Source: Actinospineispora eucalypti (lineage in GTDB: Bacteria; Actinomycetota; Actinomycetes; Mycobacteriales; Pseudonocardiaceae). Taken from it: 64,000 nt of DNA. Below are positions 1 through 7,790 of this stretch, one piece after another. Positions within the stretch are counted from its first letter, which is position 1; each line of letters begins with the position of its first letter. Position numbers and translations under genes: made by a program. The stretch lies in assembly GCA_014208095.1 (NCBI GenBank), contig JACHMT010000005.1:1302001-1366000 (forward strand). The letters run 5' to 3'. The notes under the pieces are model-generated. The model did not search any database and had not been told where the DNA came from. It was given only the letters and a program-made list of their open reading frames with translations.

Positions 1-328
1 CGAAGTGGTGGGGCGCGATCGCCGGGTGTGCCGCCGGCAGCACCGCGACCATCTCGTACCAGTTGCGCTTGAGGAAGTTCCGGCGCCAACCCACCTTGCG
101 CCAGCGCCGCAGGAAGTCGATGGCGAAGACCGCGCTCACCGCGCAGTCGGCCACGAAGATCCACAGGCCTACCCGGGGGTCCGGCGGGCTGAGCACCATG
201 AACCCGAGCAGGCCGACCGAGATCACGGCGAGCGCGAGCATCACCCAGTCGTCGGCGCGCACGTTGCCGGGCAGGACGCCGCTGTTGAGCTGCGGCGACC
301 AGCCGGACGGGTCGCGGGTGGTGGCCAT
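1..328 (-). CDS. Voltage-gated-type ion channel protein, N-terminal part (cut by window edge)
   Basis: The reading frame starts at ATG 328 on the minus strand and runs off the left edge, so only about 109 residues are visible. After a short polar N-terminus there is a hydrophobic segment (about residues 28-48), a second one containing FVADCAVSAVFAIDFLRRW, then an Arg/Lys-rich stretch and NWYEMVAVLPA. This order matches the S1-S2-S3 part of bacterial ion-transport (voltage-gated cation or K+ channel) membrane proteins. The pore and any cytoplasmic domain lie outside the window, so ion selectivity cannot be judged. It lies 67 bp downstream of the DyP peroxidase in the same direction. Confidence 0.6.
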   Translation of the reverse strand, partial: MATTRDPSGWSPQLNSGVLPGNVRADDWVMLALAVISVGLLGFMVLSPPDPRVGLWIFVADCAVSAVFAIDFLRRWRKVGWRRNFLKRNWYEMVAVLPAAHPAIAPHHF

Positions 329-395
329 GGCGGCCTCCCAACTGGTCGGATGGAAGTGCGATCATGGCACGCTGGCCGGCGCGGGTTCAGGCGCC

Positions 396-1424
396 TCAGA
401 GCGTCCGCAGGCCGCCGATGCCCAGGGACTGGTCGGCGGAGTGGGCCGGACCCGGCCCGGGGGAGGGTGCACCGGAGGTGGGCGTGGCGGAGCGGTCCGG
501 CGGGTCGTCGAGGAAGTCGGCGGTCGGCACGTAGAACAGGCCGCCGGTCACCGGGGTGGAGAAGTCCAGGATGCGGTCGTGGTTCCCCGGCGGGTCCCCG
601 ATGAACATGTTCGTGAGCATCCGCTCGATCACTTCGGGAGTCCGGGCGTAGCCGATGAAGTAGGTGCCGAACTCCTGCGCCCCGGGACGCCCGAACGGCA
701 TGTTGTCCCGCAGGATCTGCCGCTCGGTGCCGTCGTCGTCCACGATCGTGGTGAGCGCGGTGTGCGAGTTGGACGGCTTGGCGTCGTCGGGCAGCTCGAT
801 GTCGCTGAGCTTGGTGCGCCCGATCGCCCGTTCCTGTTCCTCGACCGGCAGGGCGTTCCACGCGGTCAGGTCGTGGAGGTACTTCTGCACGATCACGTAG
901 CTTCCGCCGGCGAACTCCGGATCCTCGTCGCCGACCAGCACCGCCGCGTCCGCCGCCGCGCCGCTGGGGTTCTCCGTCCCGTCCACGAACCCGAGCAGGT
1001 CCCGTTCGTCGAAGTACTTGAACCCGTGCACCTCGTCGACCACCTCGGTGCGGCCGACCAGCCGGTTCATCAGCTGCCCGGCCAGCTCGAAGCACAGGTC
1101 CATGCGGTGGGCCCGCAGGTGGAGCAGCAGGTCCCCGGGAGTGGCCACGGCGACGTGCTCGGCCCCCGCGACCTCCTGGAACGGGTGCAGGCGCGACGGG
1201 CGGGGCCCGGCGAACAGCCGGTCCCAGAGCTCGGAGCCGATGCCCACCACGCAGGTGAGCTCGCCCGCCGGGATGCGGAAGCCCACCGACCGGGTCAACC
1301 CGGCGACATCGGTCAGCAGGTCACGGACCTCGTCCTCGGCGCCCTCGCGCACGGTGAGCACCAGGAAGATCGCGGTCTCGGTCAAGGGGGTGAGAACGCC
1401 CTGCGGCTGGATCGGGTTGGCCAT
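396..1424 (-). CDS. DyP-type peroxidase with C-terminal encapsulin cargo tag
   Basis: A 342-residue dye-decolorizing heme peroxidase of the bacterial DypB/YfeX type. Seen: the GFVDGTENP motif (distal Asp148), distal Arg239 in LRDNMPFG, and proximal His221 in SNSHT. After the catalytic domain (to about residue 305) comes a Pro/Gly/Ser-rich linker and a terminal DQSLGIGGLRTL. This closely matches the SLGIGSL-type cargo-loading peptide of DyP enzymes packed in encapsulin nanocompartments. An encapsulin shell gene often sits next to such a DyP, but none is in this window; the next gene downstream is an ion-channel protein. The start is ATG 1424, preceded by GGGCGGAG. Heme peroxidase assignment is firm; encapsulation is inferred from the tag. 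Confidence 0.92.
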   Translation of the reverse strand: MANPIQPQGVLTPLTETAIFLVLTVREGAEDEVRDLLTDVAGLTRSVGFRIPAGELTCVVGIGSELWDRLFAGPRPSRLHPFQEVAGAEHVAVATPGDLLLHLRAHRMDLCFELAGQLMNRLVGRTEVVDEVHGFKYFDERDLLGFVDGTENPSGAAADAAVLVGDEDPEFAGGSYVIVQKYLHDLTAWNALPVEEQERAIGRTKLSDIELPDDAKPSNSHTALTTIVDDDGTERQILRDNMPFGRPGAQEFGTYFIGYARTPEVIERMLTNMFIGDPPGNHDRILDFSTPVTGGLFYVPTADFLDDPPDRSATPTSGAPSPGPGPAHSADQSLGIGGLRTL

Positions 1425-1517
1425 ACTCCGCCCTCATTCCCTCCGATTGCCCCGCCCGCACGTGGGTACGCCCCCGGGAACAGTACATCGATCTTCGAGC
1501 GGAGGGAGAGGCGACAG

Positions 1518-1754
1518 ATGGCCGACGAAATGCCGCCGGACCAGGTCGAACGGGACGGGGCCGCGCTGAGCGGCGCGGAAGACCTCGATGAGGACCAGCT
1601 CCAGGTCGACCCGCTGGAGGAGGGCGTGGAACCGCCGGAGGGGTGGTCCGGGGTGGACAAGCCCGGCATGACCGCCGCCGAGCAGGCCGAGGACCGGCCC
1701 CTGGACGAGCGGCTGGCCGAGGAGGAACCCGACGTCGAGGCCGGACCGGGCTGA
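1518..1754 (+). CDS. DUF5709-like small acidic protein
   Basis: A 78-residue, strongly acidic, hydrophilic protein with no signal peptide or membrane segment. The pattern LDEDQLQ, then PPEGWSGV, then TAAEQAED, then LDERLAEEEPDV is typical of the actinobacterial DUF5709 family, whose function is unknown. The ATG at 1518 is preceded by GGAGGGAGAG about 7 bases upstream. It is divergent from the DyP gene (94 bp apart) and convergent with the DedA gene. A much longer frame reading through from position 63 is antisense to the peroxidase and is not the real gene. Confidence 0.75.
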   Translation: MADEMPPDQVERDGAALSGAEDLDEDQLQVDPLEEGVEPPEGWSGVDKPGMTAAEQAEDRPLDERLAEEEPDVEAGPG

Positions 1755-1800
1755 GCGCGCGGTGTCCTCCTGGCTCGGGCCGGTCGCGCCCGGCCCGTGG

Positions 1801-2421
1801 TCAGGCGGCCCGGCGCTTTCGCCATACCCACCGGCCGACCAGAGCCAGAACGAGCAGGCCGAGGGCGACGAGCAGGTACAGCTGGTAGGTCACGATCGCG
1901 TCGTAGACGATCTCGATGTGGTTGCCGGCGAGGAACCCGACGGTGACGCAGGCCGCGACCCAGACCGCCGCGCCGGCGGCGTTGGCCGCCAGGAAACGCA
2001 TGGCCGGCATGTTCGCCAACCCGGCGGCGAGCCCGTTGAACTGGCGCAAGCCGTCGACGAACCTCGCCACCGGCACGACCTTCCCGCCGTGCCGGGCGAA
2101 GAAGCCCTCGACCTTGTCCAACCGCCGCTCGGTCAAACCCACGTAGCGGCCGAAACGCAGAACCACCCGCCGCCCGCCGTACCGGCCGATCGTGTACCCG
2201 ACGGCGTCGCCGACGGTCGCCGCGAGGAATCCGGCCAAGGCAACCCAACTGACCTCGAGCCGCCCGGTGCCCGCGTAGATGCTGGCCGCGACGAGCACCG
2301 TCTGCCCAGGTGCCGGTACACCGAAGCTCTCCACACCGACCAACAGCACGATGGCCAGATAGCCGTAGTCGATCAGGACCGACTCCAGGGACTCGAAGAC
2401 TCCGGGCAGCGCGGACGACAT
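1801..2421 (-). CDS. DedA family (VTT domain) membrane protein
   Basis: A 206-residue integral membrane protein of the DedA/SNARE-associated (VTT) family. Members are thought to act in lipid scrambling or undecaprenyl-phosphate and membrane homeostasis. Seen: E-x-FGVPAPGQTVL near residues 31-43, GDAVGYTIGRYGGRR, the FARHGGKVVPVARFVDGLRQF signature around residues 108-128 followed by LAAGLANMPAMRFL, and a basic C-terminal tail after the last membrane span. Length is normal for the family. It sits just downstream of a 52-residue ORF in the same direction, 8 bp apart, so the two may be co-transcribed. Confidence 0.88.
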   Translation of the reverse strand: MSSALPGVFESLESVLIDYGYLAIVLLVGVESFGVPAPGQTVLVAASIYAGTGRLEVSWVALAGFLAATVGDAVGYTIGRYGGRRVVLRFGRYVGLTERRLDKVEGFFARHGGKVVPVARFVDGLRQFNGLAAGLANMPAMRFLAANAAGAAVWVAACVTVGFLAGNHIEIVYDAIVTYQLYLLVALGLLVLALVGRWVWRKRRAA

Positions 2422-2429
2422 ACGCCCGC

Positions 2430-2588
2430 TCAGTCAGTCTCGGGCTGGTCGGCGTGGCCGTACTCGGGGTCGTACCGGAACAGGTCGGGTTGGTCGGTAC
2501 CGGTTGAGGAGGGTTCGTCCTCGAGGCCCGCGACGGTGACCACCGTCTTGGTGGGTTGCGCGGATTCCGGCTGGCTCGTCGTGGTCAT
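2430..2588 (-). CDS. Small hypothetical protein (52 aa)
   Basis: A short frame from ATG 2588 to TGA 2430 encoding a hydrophilic, Thr/Glu/Asp/Pro-rich peptide that ends in YGHADQPETD. The start has a good ribosome-binding site, AAAGGCGGAAAC. There is no signal peptide, membrane segment or cysteine, and I do not recognise a family. It lies 8 bp upstream of the DedA gene on the same strand, so it may be the first gene of that transcript. Similar acidic small proteins are common in actinobacteria. Confidence 0.5.
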   Translation of the reverse strand: MTTTSQPESAQPTKTVVTVAGLEDEPSSTGTDQPDLFRYDPEYGHADQPETD

Positions 2589-2680
2589 GTTTCCGCCTTT
2601 CAGATCGATACATGCTCGTCGACAAGCTCAAACTTCCCCCGCTCGGTTGAGCTAACCGCTGTATCGGTCTAGGCCGGTGG

Positions 2681-3886
2681 CTATTGGAACCGGAGCGCTT
2701 CCACGGGCCGCAGGCGTGCGGCTCGCCACGCCGGGTAGCCGCCGGCGACCAGCCCTATGACCAGGCTGACCATGAACGCGATGGCGACCGCGGCCGAGTT
2801 GACCGTGGGGGTGCCGTACTTGGGGGCGATGTGGGGCATGAGCCGCGCGGCGGCCAGCGTGAGGCCGACGCCGACCCCGATCCCGACGAGTCCACCGAGC
2901 CCGGCGAGCACGGTCGCCTCGGTCAGGAACTGTTTCATGATCGCGGCCGAACGGGCGCCGATGGCTTTGCGGATCCCGATCTCGCGGGTTCTCTCGGTGA
3001 CCGATACCAGCATGATGTTGGCGACGCCGAGTCCGCCGACGATCAGTGAGATCGCACCGATCGCGATAATGAAGATGCTGAGGAAGCTCAGGGTGTCATT
3101 CATTTTGTCCACGCGATCCTGCATGTTCTTGACGCGGTAGTCGCGCTTCGAAGGATCCTTGATGAGGTGGCGCTCGTCGAGAACCGGGGTTATTTCGTCG
3201 ACCGCCGCTTTCACGCGATTGGGGCCGACGGCCTTGACGATGATCTGGTCCAGCCGGTCCGCGCCGCCGAACAGGGAGCGCGCCGCCTTGAGCGGAACCA
3301 CGACGTTGTCCTTGTTCTGCCCGCTGGAGGCGAGGACGCCGATCACCGTGAAGTTCTCCCGGCCCAGCCGGACCTGCTCGCCGACGGCCGAGTGGGTGCT
3401 CGTGCCGAACAGCGCGGTGGCGATGTCGGGGCCGAGCACGACCACCCGCTGGTTGCTCGGCCGGTCGCCGAACATCTCGCCCTGGGCCAGCTCCTGGTCG
3501 GTGATGGTGAGGTAGTCGCTGGTCGACCCGGTGACGTCCGCCTGGTACTTGGCCTGCTCGTACGTGGCCATCGCCTGGCCGCTGACCACCGGCGTGACGG
3601 TGGCGACGGCGCTCGGCTGGGCTCGGTCCTCCAGCGCCTTGACGTCCAGGTCGGTGAGGTCGTGGGTCTGGCCGCCTACGACGCTGCCCTTGACCTTGCT
3701 CAGCGTGATCTGGCTGGCCATGGGTGCGTAGGCGGTCTGGTACCCCTCCCGGAGCCCGTCGCCCAGGCCGACGAGCAGGATCACCGCGGCCACTCCGATC
3801 ACGATGCCGAACGTGGTGAGAATGGAACGCAGTTTGTGCGCGTGCAGCGATCGCGCGGCCGAGGCACAGGTTTGAGTAATACTCAT
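2681..3886 (-). CDS. MacB-type ABC transporter permease (FtsX/MacB_PCD)
   Basis: About 401 residues with the MacB layout: an N-terminal membrane helix after a basic segment (LRSILTTFGIVIGVAAVILLVG), a periplasmic domain of roughly 220 residues, then three C-terminal helices with the FtsX signature (SLIVGGLGVANIMLVSVTERTREIGIRKAIGA). Such permeases work with a MacB/LolD-type ATPase in mechanotransmission or export of lipids or peptides. No ATPase gene is adjacent, so the partner must be elsewhere. I chose ATG 3886 (MSITQT), with GGACA upstream, over the ATG-less extension to 3949. About 185 bp without a gene separate it from the next upstream gene. Confidence 0.85.
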   Translation of the reverse strand: MSITQTCASAARSLHAHKLRSILTTFGIVIGVAAVILLVGLGDGLREGYQTAYAPMASQITLSKVKGSVVGGQTHDLTDLDVKALEDRAQPSAVATVTPVVSGQAMATYEQAKYQADVTGSTSDYLTITDQELAQGEMFGDRPSNQRVVVLGPDIATALFGTSTHSAVGEQVRLGRENFTVIGVLASSGQNKDNVVVPLKAARSLFGGADRLDQIIVKAVGPNRVKAAVDEITPVLDERHLIKDPSKRDYRVKNMQDRVDKMNDTLSFLSIFIIAIGAISLIVGGLGVANIMLVSVTERTREIGIRKAIGARSAAIMKQFLTEATVLAGLGGLVGIGVGVGLTLAAARLMPHIAPKYGTPTVNSAAVAIAFMVSLVIGLVAGGYPAWRAARLRPVEALRFQ

Positions 3887-4070
3887 AATCGCTGTCCATT
3901 TCCAATCCGCGAATATCTGGCCGGTCGCGCGCCGCAATACTCCCAACAATCACGATCGAAAACAGTCAGGTGCGCACCACCGTCCGGCGGGGGACAACCC
4001 CCGCGACCGGTGAGGGCTATCCCTACCCGCTTAATTCGCGGAAGCCGACCGCGCGATCGCCTTCGAGCGG

Positions 4071-5501
4071 TCAGAAATCGCCCGAGGCCGTGGTCAGGGC
4101 TTTGGCGGTGAGTGCGGCCTGGGCGGCGACGCCCGGGATGCTCGAGGTGATGAACGACCGGCCGCCGCCCAGGTCGCCGACCACGTGCACCCTCGGGTCG
4201 GCGGGGACCAGTCCCCCGGCGGGGTGGGCGGTGGCCAGGCCGGCGTCCACCAGGGAGCGGGCCAGGTCCTGGGCCGCCGCCGGGATCGTCCGCGGCGGCG
4301 GGTTCACCGCGTTGAACACGATCTCCGCGCGGTGTTCTCCCCGGTTGTCGTGCACGCGAAACCCCCGGTTCACCGGCTCGATCGTGTCGACGCCCGAAGC
4401 CAGGGTGAGCTGGCCGGAGTCCAGCAGCCGTATCAGGACGGCCGCATTGCGCGGGATCATGGGTGAGGCGACGCTGGTGACCGTGCGGGAGTGGTGCCGC
4501 AGCCACGCGCGGTCGGCCGCCGGGAGCAGCGGCCACGCGAACGGGCCGACCGAGTGCGCCGTCTGCTGCACCACGCGGCGCCCGATCCGGGGGTCGTCGA
4601 CGGCGGCGAACTGCCGCCGGAAGCGCTGGACGGGGTCGTCGGTGGCGGTGGCCCGGAGGTCGGTGAGGAGCTCGTCGAAGTCTTCCCCGGCGTCGGCCAG
4701 CTCGCGGCGCAGGAGCCCGGCGAGGTCGTCAAGGGTGACGTTTCCCCGCGCCTTGTGCATGCCCGACACGTTCTCCGCCGTCACGTGCCGCGGTTGCCGG
4801 CCGTTCGGGCGTTGCCAGACGTGCGGCAGCACGCCGCTGCGCGAGAGCAGCGTGATCCGTCCCGAATGCCCCCGGGCGGCGAGTGCCGCGACGATGTCCA
4901 CCGCGGTCAGGCCGCTTCCGATGACCGCCACATGGCCATCGGCCGGGACTCGGTTCAGCGTGTCGGACAGTGGATACGGGTCGGCGATGAAGCCCGGGGT
5001 TCCGCCGAGGCCGTAGACGTCCGGGGGAGTGCCCCCGCCCACGCACAGCGCGACGTGGCCGGCGTGGTGTTCGTGTGCGTCGTCGGTGCGCAGCGCCAGG
5101 TGGGCGCCGGACCGGGCGACCTCGGTCACGCGGGCGGCCGCCACGCGGACCAGCCAACCCTGCTCGGCCAGCGCCGCCAGGGCCTTCTCCGCAGTGTCGA
5201 CCAGGTACTCGCCGTACAGCGCGCGGGGGACCAGGGGCTCGCCCATGAGCGGGTCGAGATGGTCGGCGGCGCGTTCGCCCAGCCAGGCGGCGTAGTGGCC
5301 GAAGTCGCGGCTCCTGATCGACATGATGCCGGGCGGCGCGTTCACCAGCACCGCCTCCAGGTCCGGGCCGTAGGGCCGGCCCCGCCACAGGTGGGGCGAC
5401 GGCTCGAATACGGTGACCGTGCCGGTCTTGCCCGGGCTGGCGGCGAGCGCGTCGAGCAGGCTCACCGCCGCGGAGCCGCCTCCGATGGTCGCTAGGTCCA
5501 T
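4071..5501 (-). CDS. FAD/NAD(P)-binding oxidoreductase (NAD_binding_9 type)
   Basis: A 476-residue protein starting at ATG 5501 with a clear GGAGGG ribosome-binding site. The N-terminus has a dinucleotide-binding motif (LATIGGGSAAVSLLDAL); a second one occurs mid-protein (HVAVIGSGLTAVDIVAAL), and a C-terminal HVVGDLGGGRSF closes the FAD fold. This arrangement matches the FAD-NAD(P)-binding family related to N-hydroxylating monooxygenases, whose substrate is usually unknown. It is divergent from a LuxR-type regulator across 155 bp that contain two inverted repeats, so regulation by that protein is plausible. Substrate not predictable. Confidence 0.8.
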   Translation of the reverse strand: MDLATIGGGSAAVSLLDALAASPGKTGTVTVFEPSPHLWRGRPYGPDLEAVLVNAPPGIMSIRSRDFGHYAAWLGERAADHLDPLMGEPLVPRALYGEYLVDTAEKALAALAEQGWLVRVAAARVTEVARSGAHLALRTDDAHEHHAGHVALCVGGGTPPDVYGLGGTPGFIADPYPLSDTLNRVPADGHVAVIGSGLTAVDIVAALAARGHSGRITLLSRSGVLPHVWQRPNGRQPRHVTAENVSGMHKARGNVTLDDLAGLLRRELADAGEDFDELLTDLRATATDDPVQRFRRQFAAVDDPRIGRRVVQQTAHSVGPFAWPLLPAADRAWLRHHSRTVTSVASPMIPRNAAVLIRLLDSGQLTLASGVDTIEPVNRGFRVHDNRGEHRAEIVFNAVNPPPRTIPAAAQDLARSLVDAGLATAHPAGGLVPADPRVHVVGDLGGGRSFITSSIPGVAAQAALTAKALTTASGDF

Positions 5502-5562
5502 GATCCCTCCAACTGGTGGTTTGTGTGCCATCGACCCTCACCGACGCCGCCCGCGCGCCCCA

Positions 5563-5610
5563 CCCCTCGCGTGAGGGGAACCGGCGCGGCCGACCCCCTC
5601 AAACAGGGGG
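5563..5610. promoter_or_regulatory. Two inverted repeats in the divergent FAD-oxidoreductase/LuxR promoter
   Basis: CCCCTC-GCGT-GAGGGG (5563-5578) and CCCCCT-CAAAC-AGGGGG (5594-5610) are perfect inverted repeats 15 bp apart, in the 155-bp gap between the genes starting at 5501 (minus) and 5657 (plus). They share a CCCCT/AGGGG core. They are candidate binding sites for the adjacent LuxR-type regulator; this is inference from position and symmetry. Confidence 0.45.
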
Positions 5611-5656
5611 TTGGTGGCGTGCGGCGGGGCAGGCATGCTGGCGGTGGAGGATGCGC

Positions 5657-6787
5657 ATGACCGATTCACTCCGACCGGTGCTCTGGGCGGTCGAACGATC
5701 CACCGATGCCGTCGAGCTGTTCGGCCGGGCATCGCCCGCGCTGCGGCGGCTGGTGTCGTTCGACTCGGCCGTGTGGACGGCGGCCGACCCGGAGACCGGC
5801 CTGATCACGGCGCCGATGGTGGTGGAGAACCTCGGCTCGGGGGAGGGCTGTACGGCGTACTGGGAGAGCGAGATCCTGGAGGAGAACGTCGTTCCGTTCC
5901 GCGAGCTGGCCCATGCGGTGGTACCGGCGGCCGGGTTGTGCGCCGCTACCGGTGGCCTACCCGGCCGCAGCGCCCGCTTCCGGCGCCTGCTGCTGGGGCA
6001 GGGGGTGCGTGACGAGCTGCGCGTCGTGCTGCGGGCCGGTGACCGGCCGTGGGGCCTGGTGAGCCTGTTCCGCGACTCCGACGTGTTCCGGCCGGAGGAG
6101 ATCGCGCTGCTCGCCGAGCTCTCGCGCCCGCTGGCCGCGCGGCTGCGCACGTTCGCCCAGCCGCTCGAGACCGCACCGCGCGCCGACCGGCCGGCCCCCG
6201 GGCTGATCGTCTTCGACGAGCACGGGGACGCAATGTCGATCAACGACGAGGCGCGCCGCTACGTTGCCCAGCTACCGGAGGGACCCTCGGTCCCCTCACC
6301 GCTCGGGCTGGATCTGCCCATCTGGGTAGTCGGTACCGCTCTGCAGGCCCGGGCCATCGCCGACGGCCGCGACCACGTCGACGCCCGGGTGCGCATCCGG
6401 ACCACCGAGGGACGCTGGCTTCTCTGCCGCGCTTCCTCCCTCACCGGGCCCGGCGGCCGGCCGGGGATGGTTGCCCTGGTCATCGAACCCACGACGCCCT
6501 CCGACCTGGCCGTCCTGGTCGCGGAGGCGTACGGCCTGACGGCCAGAGAGCTGCAGATCACCCAGCTCGTGGCGCGCGGGATGACCACCGCCGCGATCGC
6601 CGAGACGCTGTTCATCTCGCCGCACACCGTCCGTGACCACCTGAAGACCGTCTTCACCAAGGCCGGCGTCTCCAGCCGCGGCGAGCTGGTGGCCCGCCTG
6701 TTCACCGAGCACTACCGGCCCGCCCTGCCGGAACCGACCCGGGTCCAACGCCCCGACGGGACTATCGCCCTGGTCCGCGGCCTCTAA
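5657..6787 (+). CDS. LuxR-family transcriptional regulator (GAF/PAS-like sensor plus HTH)
   Basis: A 376-residue regulator. The C-terminal HTH begins LTARELQITQLVARGMTTAAIAETLFIS and continues HTVRDHLKTVFTKAGVSSRGELVA, the canonical LuxR/GerE motif. The N-terminal 200 residues resemble a GAF-type sensor, followed by a PAS-like segment (GLIVFDEHGDAMSINDEARRY) and a region resembling LCRASSL. ATG 5657 is preferred because GGTGGAGG lies 6 bases upstream; an ATG at 5651 abuts the Shine-Dalgarno. Its 3' end overlaps the convergent GntR gene by 4 bp. Likely target: the divergent FAD oxidoreductase and itself. Confidence 0.88.
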   Translation: MTDSLRPVLWAVERSTDAVELFGRASPALRRLVSFDSAVWTAADPETGLITAPMVVENLGSGEGCTAYWESEILEENVVPFRELAHAVVPAAGLCAATGGLPGRSARFRRLLLGQGVRDELRVVLRAGDRPWGLVSLFRDSDVFRPEEIALLAELSRPLAARLRTFAQPLETAPRADRPAPGLIVFDEHGDAMSINDEARRYVAQLPEGPSVPSPLGLDLPIWVVGTALQARAIADGRDHVDARVRIRTTEGRWLLCRASSLTGPGGRPGMVALVIEPTTPSDLAVLVAEAYGLTARELQITQLVARGMTTAAIAETLFISPHTVRDHLKTVFTKAGVSSRGELVARLFTEHYRPALPEPTRVQRPDGTIALVRGL

Positions 6788-7506
6788 GACGCCGGGCCTG
6801 GTGACCTCGTCGGCCAGCCGGGTGGTGCGGCGGCCAGGGGCAGGCCGTCCCAGGCGATCTGCCCACCGAGGTCGACGAACTCCGCGACCTTGGTGCGCGT
6901 GGCCACCAGATCGCCGGTGCGCGCGGTCGCGATGAGCTCGCCCAGCGCGGCGAGCAACGCATTCGGGGGTCCCGGGGAGCCGTCGTGATCGCTCACGCCG
7001 TTTCGCAGGTAGCGCTCGAGGGTGTGGCACAGCATCCGCGCAACCCCCATCTCCCAGTGCGGGACCGAGGTTGACAGCAGGGCGAGGTAGATCGCGTGGA
7101 ACTCCTGGTAGTGCTCGTCCGGGCCGCGCGACCAGGAGGCGCACCGCTCCCACCGCACACTCAGCAGGTCAAGGTGCGCCTCATCCACACCGGTCCGGTG
7201 CCGGGTGGCCAGCTCGGGCTCCACCAGTCGGCGCAGCCGGGACACCGCGCGCAGCTCCTCGGCCTCCAACCGGGGCACGAGGGCCGAACGGCCGGGGCGG
7301 ATGACCAGCAGACCCTCGGCGGCGAGGCTGCGCATCGCCTCACGCACGGGGATGTAGCTCACCCGTAGCTGTGCGGCGAGGGTGCGGAGCGTGAGCTCCT
7401 GCCCGGGGCGCAGGCGGCCGGCCAGGATTGCCCGCCGAATATCGGCGGTCACCCGGTCGGCGACCGACTCGATCGCGGAGCTCCCCAGGAACTCGGACTC
7501 AGTCAC
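6784..7506 (-). CDS. GntR-family transcriptional regulator (FCD type)
   Basis: A 240-residue regulator. The N-terminal winged helix is clear: VTADIRRAILAGRLRPGQELTLRTLAAQLRVSYIPVREAMRSLAAEGLL. The all-helical C-terminal ligand-binding part (about residues 85-220) resembles FCD domains, though some metal-ligand histidines are not obvious. The start is GTG 7506, with AGGAG 9 bases upstream. It is convergent with the LuxR gene, and no obvious target gene is adjacent; the region upstream has a hairpin at 7588-7636. Effector unknown. Confidence 0.85.
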   Translation of the reverse strand: MTESEFLGSSAIESVADRVTADIRRAILAGRLRPGQELTLRTLAAQLRVSYIPVREAMRSLAAEGLLVIRPGRSALVPRLEAEELRAVSRLRRLVEPELATRHRTGVDEAHLDLLSVRWERCASWSRGPDEHYQEFHAIYLALLSTSVPHWEMGVARMLCHTLERYLRNGVSDHDGSPGPPNALLAALGELIATARTGDLVATRTKVAEFVDLGGQIAWDGLPLAAAPPGWPTRSPGPAS

Positions 7507-7587
7507 GCCATTCCACTCCTACCGCGCACGTCGATGTCGCATAGCAGGTGAAAACGTCGAGCTGTCGCGAGCCGTCGACGTGTGGGA

Positions 7588-7636
7588 AGGGCCGTCGCCC
7601 GGAACCTGTTCGTCCCCGACCCTGGGCGACGGCCCT
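7588..7636 (-). terminator. Strong hairpin downstream of the M1 peptidase gene
   Basis: AGGGCCGTCGCCC (7588-7600) and GGGCGACGGCCCT (7624-7636) form a perfect 13-bp inverted repeat with a 23-nt loop. It lies about 155 bp downstream of the M1 peptidase stop and 82 bp upstream of the GntR start. No U-tract follows on the minus strand, which is common for actinobacterial terminators; an operator role for the GntR gene is the alternative. The rest of the 7507-7790 gap shows no gene. Confidence 0.4.
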
Positions 7637-7790
7637 CCCTGAATCCCGCGTCATTCATGCGGGCGTGATCATCCAAGCATTCCGAACACGAACTTTCGCG
7701 CCCCCAAACGCCCTCTCTATTAAATATCACACGTGTGGGCGACAGTCGTGACCGTCAGAAATTTGTTACGCCACGACCGGTCGACCGGTG

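Noticed and set aside
63..1754. A 563-codon plus-strand frame across the DyP region
   Set aside because: It is antisense to the clear DyP peroxidase; only its last 78 codons (from ATG 1518) form a real DUF5709-like gene.
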